Origin: Flavonifractor sp. An92
GTDB lineage: Bacteria > Bacillota > Clostridia > Oscillospirales > Oscillospiraceae
Assembly (NCBI RefSeq): GCF_002159175.1
Contig: NZ_NFGZ01000024.1
Span: 1 to 45,999, forward strand
Direction: 5' to 3'
DNA: 45,999 nt
Below the pieces are notes generated by a model. It did not search any database. It saw only the letters and a list, made by a program, of their open reading frames with translations, and was not told the origin of the DNA. The position numbers and the translations under genes are program-made. This document shows positions 24,134-31,800 of this stretch, one piece after another; position 1 is the stretch's first letter; the number at the start of each line of letters is the position of its first letter.

Positions 24134-25054
24134 TCAATGCTTGTCCTTCATGTTTTTTGTGGACAGCGAAGCTAGGTAAACATTGGTCACATCCGCCCGC
24201 TCATGGCCCAGCAGCCGGGACACCATGAAGTGGGCGTCCAGAGCGCCCGTGCCCTTGTCCATCAGTTCCTTATACTTCTCCGCTGCAAAGGTGTGGCGAA
24301 GTCCGTGAAAGGTCAGGGGAAGGTCAGATTTTACTTGAATGCTGTTTCGATGCGCCACGATGAACAGCTGCAGGCGGTGGATGGCCTGGTCGGTGGGCAT
24401 ATCATCCGGCACCAACAACTTGTGGCCCCGCTGGGTGCGTGTCAGTTGACGCCGCAGGGCAATGGCGATCTGCTCGTTGATGGGGACGGTGCGGATCTTG
24501 CCGCCCTTGCCCTTGACGGTGACGGCGTTCTCCCGAAGGGCCTGCTTTGCCGCGGCGGTGTCGATGCGGAAACACTCGTGGATGCGGAGCCCAGCGTAAC
24601 GGGCCAGATAGAGAGCCAGAATGTAATCCCAGCGCTCCGCAGCCAGGGCCCTGCCCAGCATGTGGTTGAACTCCTCTGTACTCCATGTGCGGTCCACACC
24701 GCCGAAGCGCCGGCGCTCCAGCTCGACTCCCAGTTCGCTGTTGGTGGGCAGCGCATACTTGGGGTTGCTCACTTTGTCATGGAAGAAGCGGATGGCTGCC
24801 AAATCTGTTTTTATGGTGGAAGCCGACTTCCCATGCTCCTGCAAATACAGCACATAGCCAACAAGGTGCTTGCCACTGATGTTGCTCAGTTTCTGAAGGT
24901 GGTACTCGTCAGCCAGGTAGCCGCAGAACCGCTTGCACGCTTCGTAGTAGCGATCCTTGGTGCGGAAACTGCCTTGACGATTATGGCGGGCCAGTTTGTT
25001 CAGTTGACTCACCAGGGCCAGATAGAGGCCCTTGTTTTGAATGGATCGTGTCAT
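24134..25054 (-). CDS. Tyrosine recombinase / integrase
   Basis: A 306-aa site-specific recombinase with an N-terminal SAM-like core-binding domain (about 15-105) and a C-terminal catalytic domain. The catalytic set is intact: Arg157 in AGLRIHE, His250 and Arg253 in HGLRHT, His284 in LLGHER, and Tyr293 in NVYLAS. It should cut and rejoin DNA through a 3'-phosphotyrosine. AAAAGGAG lies upstream, spaced slightly far from the ATG. Neighbours are a 60-aa gene and a structured RNA region upstream. It may be the recombinase that excises the sigK element, or belong to a smaller element nested in it. Known skin elements use large serine recombinases instead, and none is visible here. Confidence 0.92.
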   Translation of the reverse strand: MTRSIQNKGLYLALVSQLNKLARHNRQGSFRTKDRYYEACKRFCGYLADEYHLQKLSNISGKHLVGYVLYLQEHGKSASTIKTDLAAIRFFHDKVSNPKYALPTNSELGVELERRRFGGVDRTWSTEEFNHMLGRALAAERWDYILALYLARYAGLRIHECFRIDTAAAKQALRENAVTVKGKGGKIRTVPINEQIAIALRRQLTRTQRGHKLLVPDDMPTDQAIHRLQLFIVAHRNSIQVKSDLPLTFHGLRHTFAAEKYKELMDKGTGALDAHFMVSRLLGHERADVTNVYLASLSTKNMKDKH

Positions 25055-25084
25055 ATCGTAAAATACTCCTTTTCTTTCATAGGT

Positions 25085-25627
25085 AGTTCAGATGGGCGCA
25101 GTTCGCCCATTGGCAGAGCCGTTTGTTTCCGCCGGATCTCCAGGAAAATCTTCCTGGAGCCTGGGGGCAATCGCTTCGGAACCCATTGCAGCAGAGGCGT
25201 TTCCAGGAAGCGAGCCATGAACGGCGAATCTCTGTCTCTTTTTCAATTGGAACCAGGTCAGTACGAGCGCAGTATGGGGATAGACCCTGCCATCGGCGGG
25301 CATTGCTCCGATGACGACTGCCGACACAACCGCTGAAACTCGGCTGCAAGCTGCGGTAAAGAACCACAGCCTGCGTGTGTCTGTTGATCCCTTCGGCTGG
25401 GATCAGGGGAATTGCGTCCTCTTTGCTGCCGAACCGGCACTGTGCCGGAACAAAGAGGGGTGAGCCTGCTGCCACAGGCTCCGAGGTGCAGCACCCCAAG
25501 TCACTCCGCACACCTCAACGCGGAGAAGGGGGACGGCCATGTTTTAGAATAAGTTCTTCTGGCACCATACCGCAGACTGGCAGGGTCTGGTGTAACTCCC
25601 ATCGGGAGTGCGGGGCTATGAACGCAC
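25085..25627 (-). other. Stem-loop-rich, ORF-poor region upstream of the recombinase
   Basis: This stretch has no convincing gene but many perfect inverted repeats: 25092-25098/25104-25110, 25138-25146/25151-25159 (9 bp, tetraloop), 25385-25391/25399-25405, a nested stem 25418-25425/25451-25458 enclosing 25434-25439/25443-25448, 25462-25468/25475-25481, 25504-25509/25520-25525 and 25595-25600/25604-25609. The density is far above a protein-coding or random sequence. It could be the second half of a large structured RNA, a leader of the recombinase mRNA, or a recombination or transfer site. The strand is inferred from the flanking RNA gene and recombinase. Confidence 0.5.
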
Positions 25628-25693
25628 AAAAAGAGGGTGCGAAAAGTTCCTTCTGTGCCTGATCTACACAGGCAGCAAACTTTTCGCACCCTC
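25628..25693 (-). terminator. Terminator of the candidate structured RNA
   Basis: A perfect 16-bp outer stem (25633-25648 with 25678-25693) carries an inner 6-bp hairpin (25656-25661/25669-25674). On the minus strand it is followed by five T residues (25632-25628). The plus strand has no T-run on its side, which fixes the direction. Confidence 0.75.
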
Positions 25694-25961
25694 AAACAAG
25701 TGCTCGTATTCTTTCTCATGGCCATCCGAAGAAGAAGTCAACATCTTCGGCGCAACACCACATCATCAAAGGGAAAGACAGCCGATGAACATGGTTCCCT
25801 TGTTGTCCACTGAAACGGAGACAACAGCCGCAGGGCATTGCCCTGGCGGAAAACGGCTGAAACGTACAAACATAACAGCGTGCGCAATGCGAGATGCCCC
25901 TCTCGCTCACAGGTGAATCCTGCCCCGGAGTCCCACCGAGTACGCGCAAAGAATCAATCGT
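25628..25961 (-). ncRNA. Candidate structured RNA of about 330 nt with its own promoter
   Basis: A consensus promoter points into this region and a strong terminator closes it. Between them are nested stems: 25825-25830/25854-25859 enclosing 25831-25836/25840-25845, 25801-25807/25820-25826, and 25889-25894/25901-25906. No open frame with a ribosome binding site starts after the predicted transcription start near 25961. It does not show the conserved cores of RNase P, tmRNA, SRP or 6S RNA. A regulatory or element-encoded RNA is likely; a large ornate phage-type RNA (ROOL, GOLLD) is possible if transcription continues past the terminator. Confidence 0.55.
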
Positions 25962-25967
25962 AATTTT

Positions 25968-25996
25968 TATATACCACAATATATTGTGTTTGTCAA
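25968..25996 (-). promoter_or_regulatory. Strong promoter with a palindrome in its spacer
   Basis: On the minus strand, TTGACA (25991-25996), 17-bp spacer, TATATA (25968-25973). The spacer is almost filled by a perfect 14-bp palindrome, CACAATATATTGTG (25975-25988), a natural site for a dimeric repressor such as one of the two XRE proteins. Confidence 0.75.
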
Positions 25997-26038
25997 TAAG
26001 ATTAAACTTATATATAGATAATTTGGAAGAAGATTTTC

Positions 26039-26284
26039 TTGCCTTTTTTCGACAGACAGGCCTACGAGGCTGAGGACCGCCATGCCGTGCAGGACGAGCG
26101 GTGGAGCGTTTTTACCCGGGAACAGATCGTGGAGAAGGACAATAGTTGGGACCTGGGACTCATCCGGGACGACTCAGTGCTGGACTACAACGACCAGCCA
26201 GACCCGGTGGATAGCGCGGAAGAGGCCGTTGACCTGCTGATGAGCGTGGTGAAGGAGCTGCGAGCCCTGGAGGTGCGGGACTGA
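26039..26284 (+). pseudogene. 3' fragment of a type I restriction methyltransferase gene (hsdM)
   Basis: About 80 codons of the C-terminal end of an HsdM-type subunit: FFDRQAYEAEDRHAVQDERW, then FTREQI, LGLIRDDSVLDY and EEAVDLLMSVVKELRALE. The frame begins abruptly beside the AT-rich edge of the recombinase/RNA unit, and the catalytic N6-methyltransferase core is missing. The stop overlaps the following hsdS start (TGATG), as in an intact hsdMS operon. This is a scar of a type I system cut by insertion or deletion. Confidence 0.75.
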
Positions 26285-26787
26285 TGGCGAGGAAAAAAGA
26301 AAACCTAAGGTCTGCAGAGCGCTTGGAGGAAGCATTAGTACCAGATTGGGAGCAGCTATACAAAGCACCAGCGAATTGATGTTGGGCATACCTTAAACCA
26401 ATATCTAAACTACGAACAGGTAAAAAAGATGCCAATTATGGTAGTGTAGACGGCGAATATCCTTTTTTTACATGTGCTGCAGAGCAAATTCGTTGTCACG
26501 GATATTCATTTGACTGTGATGCTATACTGATTGCAGGAAATATTAATGCTAAAAAAACCGGAGTATATAGGTTTGATATGCCAAAGATAAATGGGCGAAG
26601 TGAAATTGTCCGTATCCTTGACGATCTCCTCGCCAAAGAGCAGCAAGCTAAGGAATCCACCGAAAGGGCTCTGGAGCAGATCGACCTCATCAAAAAAGCC
26701 ATCCTCGCCCGTGCCTTCCGCGGCGAACTGGGCACCAATGACCCCAGCGAGGAGAGAGCGGAAGAACTGCTTTTCTCTAAAATTTAA
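26284..26787 (+). pseudogene. Decayed type I restriction specificity subunit gene (hsdS)
   Basis: Translation from 26284 gives MARKKENLRSAERLEEALV, then PDWEQLYKAPAN, an in-frame TGA at 26377-26379 where a Trp is expected (N-W-CW), and a shortened target-recognition domain with KTGKKDANYG-like features (FFTCAAEQIRCHGYSF, AILIAGNINAKKTGVYRF). This joins directly to the conserved C-terminal coiled coil (IVRILDDLLAKEQQAKES, AILARAFRGELGTNDPSEE). At least one recognition domain and the central helix are missing. Both a nonsense codon and a deletion are present, so it is non-functional. Confidence 0.8.
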
Positions 26788-26788
26788 C

Positions 26789-26816
26789 AAGACACTACAA
26801 TTTTTTGTAGTGTCTT
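26789..26816. terminator. Hairpin after the hsdS remnant
   Basis: Perfect 12-bp stem (26789-26800 with 26805-26816) with a T4 loop but no T-tail. It may terminate the hsd transcript. Its right arm ends inside the -35 box of the next promoter, so it could also act as an operator. Confidence 0.5.
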
Positions 26817-26843
26817 AACAAAAGCGACATTTTGGTGTATAAT
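26815..26843 (+). promoter_or_regulatory. Promoter of the second XRE regulator gene
   Basis: TTAACA (26815-26820), 17-bp spacer, consensus TATAAT (26838-26843), 22 nt before the GAGGTG-ATG of the gene. Confidence 0.7.
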
Positions 26844-26865
26844 GTAGAGCATGAGGTGAACCCCT

Positions 26866-27387
26866 ATGAACAACTTAAAACAGATCCGAGAACTGTATGG
26901 GGCCACACAGGAACAGATCGCCCAGGCCATTAATGTGAACCGTGTCACCGTGGCAAACTGGGAAAACGGCACATCTGTTGCCTCCAGCAGTAACCAGGAA
27001 AAGCTCTCGATTTACTACGGGATAGGTCCGGAGTATTTCTACGAGAAAGAATTGGACGAAGTTGCCAAGAAAATTGTAACTGATACCAGTGCAAGAGCTC
27101 AAGAACTTACGGAGAAGTCTGAAGGAAAACGAGTCAAAGAACAAGACTTCCACAAGATGTTTGAGTCCATTACATTTAAACAGGCCATGGAACAGTACAT
27201 GTTTTCCATGAAGATGCTTTTGGCAACTGCTGATAGTGGCGAACTGGACAAGCTTAAAGCAGCGGCTCTTATCAACAGGAAAATGGGCACCAGGTTAGAC
27301 GCAATTATCGCTCTCCGAGAGCAGGAAGAAAAATCCGGGGAGCCATCACTGTTTGATCTTATTGAGAAGGTCGAAAACGGCGAATAA
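26866..27387 (+). CDS. XRE-family helix-turn-helix regulator
   Basis: A 173-aa protein. Residues 1-60 form an XRE/Cro-C1-type HTH: LKQIRELYGATQEQIAQAI, then VNRVTVANWENG as the turn and recognition helix. The rest is helical and charged with a Met-rich stretch (MEQYMFSMKMLLATA) and no recognised domain; it could be the oligomerisation part. GAGGTG precedes the ATG. It is behind its own consensus promoter, followed by another consensus promoter for a candidate RNA, and is a plausible repressor for one of the palindromic promoters here. Confidence 0.8.
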   Translation: MNNLKQIRELYGATQEQIAQAINVNRVTVANWENGTSVASSSNQEKLSIYYGIGPEYFYEKELDEVAKKIVTDTSARAQELTEKSEGKRVKEQDFHKMFESITFKQAMEQYMFSMKMLLATADSGELDKLKAAALINRKMGTRLDAIIALREQEEKSGEPSLFDLIEKVENGE

Positions 27388-27431
27388 TAACAATATATAG
27401 TATATTTATATAAAATAAATACAACATATAG

Positions 27432-27460
27432 TTGACACATTCTCCCTGCCCTGTTATAAT
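27432..27460 (+). promoter_or_regulatory. Perfect consensus sigma-A promoter
   Basis: TTGACA (27432-27437), 17-bp spacer, TATAAT (27455-27460): both boxes match the consensus at all positions, in an AT-rich upstream context. The expected start is near 27467, about 260 nt ahead of the next gene. Confidence 0.85.
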
Positions 27461-27466
27461 AGGCCA

Positions 27467-27660
27467 AGATTCCAGGCAAAAGAAAACAGCGCTCCGGCTG
27501 GTACCCGTTGCGCTGCATCTTGCGTCTACACAGAATACGATGCTCAGAAGCATGATATAGACTGTGTTTCCCTTAGACACATTTACTATATCACGTTTCT
27601 GGGCTCGGTTCAATATGGGATATTTCACGAAGTTGACTTGTTCCTTGTGGCCGAGTTTTT
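27467..27660 (+). ncRNA. Candidate small RNA or structured leader of about 200 nt
   Basis: Downstream of a perfect promoter there is no gene for about 260 nt, but ordered stems: 27487-27492/27510-27515 with an inner CGG/CCG, an 8-bp stem 27553-27560/27586-27593 enclosing a 5-bp stem 27563-27567/27577-27581, and a terminal CTCGG/CCGAG pair (27604-27608/27651-27655) followed by TTTTTCTTTT. It could be a free sRNA ending near 27660 or a long leader of the two small genes that follow. The terminal stem is short with a long loop, so the end is uncertain. Confidence 0.45.
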
Positions 27661-27728
27661 CTTTTGGCTGTTTTGAATAGATACTCCTAACAACCAATGA
27701 TGACCGCATCTATGCGGAGAAAGGAAAT

Positions 27729-28013
27729 GTGACTTTAATGTACGCAACAAAAATCAAAATGAAACCGGGCTGCTACAGTTCCGGTAGCCTCCTGGAGATC
27801 GACTCCGTTTACATCGAAGGCTGTGACAATCCCGGCTTTTTCAAAAAGGCTAACCTGTACGACTTTTTGAAAGAGAACCCTGGCACCATTCAGGTGAAAA
27901 TTTTCCCCTTTCCTGATGTAGTTCCTGCTCTTAGTAAATATGATGAGAAGTATGTGCGCTCCACCCCCAATGATTACACGCACGATAACCTTCTTGACCT
28001 GCCGCGCGAATGA
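27729..28013 (+). CDS. Small protein, DUF3892-like
   Basis: A protein of about 94 aa: YATKIKMKPGCYSSGSLLEI at the start, a middle with FFKKANLYDFLKE, and a C-terminal YVRSTPNDYTHDNLLDLPR. The end resembles the 'lRS.pn....DNL..LP' pattern of DUF3892 proteins; the assignment is from memory of that motif and is tentative. A GTG start at 27729 is well spaced from GGAG in a small ATGCGG-type hairpin; ATG at 27738 is the alternative. It lies in an apparent two-gene unit with the next frame, behind a consensus promoter. Confidence 0.6.
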   Translation: MTLMYATKIKMKPGCYSSGSLLEIDSVYIEGCDNPGFFKKANLYDFLKENPGTIQVKIFPFPDVVPALSKYDEKYVRSTPNDYTHDNLLDLPRE

Positions 28014-28027
28014 AAGAGGGGCTGAAG

Positions 28028-28273
28028 ATGGCTTCTTTTAAGTTTGATAGCAAAAAATTCATGAGGGAACTGGAGAAAGACATTAAGAAGTCTATTCAAC
28101 AGGATCTTTCGCGGCATCCTGAAAGGGTCTTAAATGATCATGTTGGCGAATGTGTGGATGCATGTTGTCCCCATTGCGACAATCCCCAAATGGAGGTACT
28201 TTCAGGAGGCTTTGTCCGCTGTCCGGCATGCGGATTCACAGACCGAGCTAAGATTGAACTCAACTGGAAATAA
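28028..28273 (+). CDS. Small zinc-ribbon protein
   Basis: An 81-aa protein (ATG at 28028 with GAGGGG six nt upstream; an ATG at 28010 overlapping the previous stop would add six residues). The N-terminal half is a charged helix (FMRELEKDIKKSIQQDL). The C-terminal half has a treble-clef/zinc-ribbon pattern, CCPHC and then CPACG, separated by 17 residues. No specific family is recognised. It is probably cotranscribed with the DUF3892-like gene and could bind nucleic acid or a protein partner. Confidence 0.65.
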   Translation: MASFKFDSKKFMRELEKDIKKSIQQDLSRHPERVLNDHVGECVDACCPHCDNPQMEVLSGGFVRCPACGFTDRAKIELNWK

Positions 28274-28316
28274 AAAAGGTGTGGCTTATGGGTACCAGAC
28301 ATAGGCCACACCTTTT
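28274..28316. terminator. Bidirectional terminator between two small genes
   Basis: A 12-bp stem (28274-28285 with 28305-28316), extended inward by further pairs to about 17 bp, flanked by A-rich and T-rich ends. The stop codons of the converging small genes lie at its edges. Confidence 0.8.
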
Positions 28317-28494
28317 ATTTCGCTAACTCCAGGAACGCCTCTCGGTATGTTTCCAGAATCCGGGCGGCGGCCGCATCAATCTTCTCATCATCGGTCAGTT
28401 CACGCTTGCCAACTTGAGGCGCCAGGGAAGGGGGAGAACCGCTCTCTAACTGCTGGTCACTGTGCAGCATAGGATCAACTTTGTCCGACATCAT
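28315..28494 (-). CDS. 59-aa small protein
   Basis: A short protein with an acidic, disordered N-terminus (SDKVDPMLHSDQQLESGS) and a C-terminal helix (LTDDEKIDAAAARILETY, then REAFLELAK). The start is ATG at 28494 or 28491, behind GCGAGG. No family is recognised. The helix looks like a small partner-binding segment. It is isolated from the larger minus-strand cluster by 377 nt with hairpins, so it is probably a separate unit. Confidence 0.5.
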   Translation of the reverse strand: MMSDKVDPMLHSDQQLESGSPPSLAPQVGKRELTDDEKIDAAAARILETYREAFLELAK

Positions 28495-28519
28495 GATTAC
28501 CTCGCTTTCCACCTAAAAT

Positions 28520-28871
28520 TATTTGCTTTTATTTTGCCAGATGATTGTCCAAAGTACAAGGGAATTCTATCACGGTAAAACACAATCAAGGGATGCGCCG
28601 CGAAACGCCCGGTTTCACGGCATATCTTTTTTGTTTCTCCCACTCCAAGCAAACATCCACCGCAACTCTTTATTGAGAAAACCTTATCCATTTGACATAC
28701 TTTTGACAGAAAAACGGAGCGCCTGCCTTGTCGCAGGAGCTCCGTTTGTGGTTCCGGTAATTCACTTTTGTTTTGATTTCCGCAGTCGGCATATTCTTTC
28801 CGCCTTATCTCGCTCCCCCAGAGGCTGGGCAAAAACAGAGAAGAACTCCCTGATGCACACACAGTCTCCCA
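28520..28871. other. Gene-free gap between the small-protein cluster and the immunity island
   Basis: No supported gene. It holds an imperfect stem with a plus-strand T6 behind it (28597-28606 with 28612-28621, one mismatch pair; T-run at 28627-28632) and the terminator of the reverse cluster at 28711-28748. TTGACA-type hexamers at 28692 and 28704 have no clear -10 partner. Confidence 0.5.
28711..28748 (-). terminator. Terminator of the immunity-gene cluster
   Basis: An 8-bp outer stem (28713-28720 with 28741-28748) plus an inner GCCTGC/GCAGG stem; on the minus strand it ends in TTTTT (28715-28711). It lies 124 nt after the stop codon of the 1478-aa gene. Confidence 0.75.
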
Positions 28872-31800
28872 TCAATCCCACCAGAAGTACCAGACGGTGG
28901 ACTGCCGCAGCACGTCGGCCAGATTGCCCACCGTTGGGTCTTCCTCCTGATCCACAACGTCCGGGCAGAAACCGTACTGCTCCACCGCCGTCCCCATGGC
29001 CTTCTCCTCGGGGACAGGGGCCGGGAGGGTAAACTCCAGCTCGTCATGGGTCATGGCAGCAGGGACCGCCCCATGCTGTTCAAACCAGTATTTCGCAACT
29101 GCCATTAACTTCGGCGTGTTAGGACATTCATTCCAGCCACCAAAGGGCAGATAGGCAAAGACCTCCCAAGGATTCTTCACTGGGATTTTAGCCAGAATGA
29201 GAGGATAAGTCATTTTGCTATCGGAATTCCAGTAGCTTGAAAAACGACGGTTATCATATCCGCCCACCATCTCGCCCAGGATATCCTCATCCCAGTCCAT
29301 ATCGTCATCCTCGGCTTCTTCTTTGCACTGCCCAATCATTTCCTGCAGAACCGTCTTTCCGTCCTTGAGAGGTGCGGCGAGCATTTTCTTCCGGTATTTG
29401 GCGACTTTGTCTGGGTCGAAAGTATAGTCGTCCTCGCCATCGCTGTCAGGGTCAGAATTCATAATCAGGCATTCCCACAGGATTTCGTCATCCGCCTTAA
29501 TCAGAACCGGCACAAAGCCCTCTTTGACACTTTCTCGTTTGGCATAGTTATATGCCGACATGATGGGATCATCATCCGTCATTGCGGGGAAATAGGTACA
29601 TTCACAGTTCAGATATTTCATCATGGCCTTCGCAAGCTCCGAAGGCTCCAGAGTGGCCTCATCGAAATCCTGTCCCTGCCAGTTGGCAAAGCGTTTATCA
29701 ATCACTTTTGCCATAGCCTGATAATAGTCCTCATCAAAGGGAATGAACAGGTAAGCTTCCTCCTGGAACTGATCAGAATAATATTGCTCTGAGCCGAAAT
29801 ATTCCAAGGCATAGTTGTCAATGTCGCTGGGGAAGTAAGGGCTGTCTCCTTCCCCATAGTAGTATCCGGCAAAGGCCGCGCCCTCCTTGTTGAACAGCGC
29901 CCCAAAGAGCTGCCCATTCAGCTGATCCCGGATAAAGCTGCGCAGATCGGCGCGGCTCAGATCCGCCATCAGTGGCTGCACCTGCTCCCAGTACCGCTCC
30001 ATAAATTCCACGCTCATCAGGTCATGCTCCATGCACCAGCGCAGATAGATCGCCATGTGGTTGTAGGCATTGATCTCATCCACCGGCAGGCCCTTTTCCT
30101 GAATGGATTCCAGGTGCCAGGCGGCATCGTCCATATCGCCGGTGAACTCCTCCTCTGCAAGCGTTCCTCTGGTGATGGCATTCTGGCGGATGGGATTGAC
30201 CACAAAACTGATACCTGCCATCTTTTCCAGCAGAGCGTCCGCATCATGCTCCAGTTTATACTTCAATTCGTTCCGATAGAGAGGAATTACCTGATAGAAG
30301 TTGACCTCCTCGCCGCTGGGCAAAGTGCAGACCTCGCCTCCGTTCCAGACAACATCTTGCGGGCCCACCAGAAGTGCGCCGCAGAGTGTCGTGTTCTCCG
30401 CAAACGGCGACTGCTTGTCCATTGTGTGACCAAAACCCAGCCAGGTATCGCCGGAAATGGGCAAGCGGGCCAACACTTTCAAGAGGCCAATGGGCCAGTA
30501 CCACCGCTCATCCTTCAGAGATTCCTCATCCAGTTTCCAGTCCTTCGGCAGAGCGATGGCCAGCTCCGCCCGCTCCAGCTTGTATTCCGCCAATTCCTCT
30601 GGCACATTCATCCGGTGGGCCCCCATGCCCATCGTCACCAGCGTGTAGTAGTCCCGTGCCTCAGAGGGCGGAACAACGCAGATGTCCACATGAATGTCGG
30701 GAGAAACCAGCTCATGGAACACATTCTCAAACTCACCAAAGGTGTTTTTGATGTGCTGCTCGATTGCGGACATCTCATCCTCTGTATAAACCTCCGGTCC
30801 CCTGCTATCCGTCGAGGACCAGATGGCATCCGCCTTTGTACCGTCTGGATTCAGGAAAATCTGAAAATACTGATCCTCTCCCGGCTGCTGATAGACAAGG
30901 CCGATACGGCGGGTCTGGTCCACAAGCACCGCCGCCAGGATACCCTCTGCTTCCCCTTCAGGAGTGTGGGTCAGCCATTCCCCGCTGTCCAGCCGTTCCT
31001 TAAGCTGCCGCAGCCAGTCCGTTCCCATCTTGGAGAGTCCGGCTTCGTTCATGCGGAAGGAGAGCTCCACCAGATGCTCCTTCACCGGGTATTGAAATTC
31101 ACAGCAGGGGGAATTTTTCTCATAGCCATACCGCTCCGGGCGGAACAGCTCATAAAATTCGGCAAGTCCAGCTTCGTCCACCCGAATACAGGCCAGGGCG
31201 CGCTGTTTATCATCCACATCTTGGCCCTGCCCCTGCTGGAGCAGTTGGTCGGCATCGGGGTTGATCCAATGGTACTCCATCTGTTCCAGGGTTGCTCCGG
31301 CTTTAATCTCCTCCTGCAAGGTCAAGAACTCATAATCGCCCGGCTCCAGTTTTAATCCTTGCTTGACGGCATCCAGCGCGCCGGCTTGATCGCCAAAATG
31401 CGCCCGCAGCTTGCCCACCTGCAGCCAGATCCAGGGGTAGTCCGGTTCCTCCTGAGCACCCCGCTCCGCATATTCCAGTGCTTCTTCCAACCTGCCGCAG
31501 TACATCAGCGCCACAGAATACCGGTAGTACCAGGTGGCGCAGCCTGCGGCGTTCTTCTCCGAATCCTTCATCCATTCTGCAGCCTGGTAATAATGGATAT
31601 AGTCATCCAGATTGTTGCAGGCGAAGGAATACCAGAGGGCGATCTGCAAATCCTGATGGGCCTGCTTTTCGCTGAATCTTCCTTCTTCTACGCCATTTTT
31701 GATAAAATCCTCCAGCCAGTGGAGCATTTTCCCAAAATAGCCGGAAACGCCTTCGTCAAAGGATTCCAGCGTTTCAATATCTTCTTTCGAGAGCAGGGAG

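Noticed and set aside
25077-25511. Reverse frames (about 80 and 144 codons) in the stem-loop region
   Set aside because: No ribosome binding site, odd composition, and they cover many perfect stems; structured RNA or DNA explains the region better.
25716-25979. Reverse 87-codon frame over the candidate RNA
   Set aside because: It would start inside the promoter, upstream of the predicted transcription start.
30024-31355. Plus-strand frame over the giant SUFU protein
   Set aside because: Antisense to a protein with recognisable SUFU and TPR motifs; no ribosome binding site.
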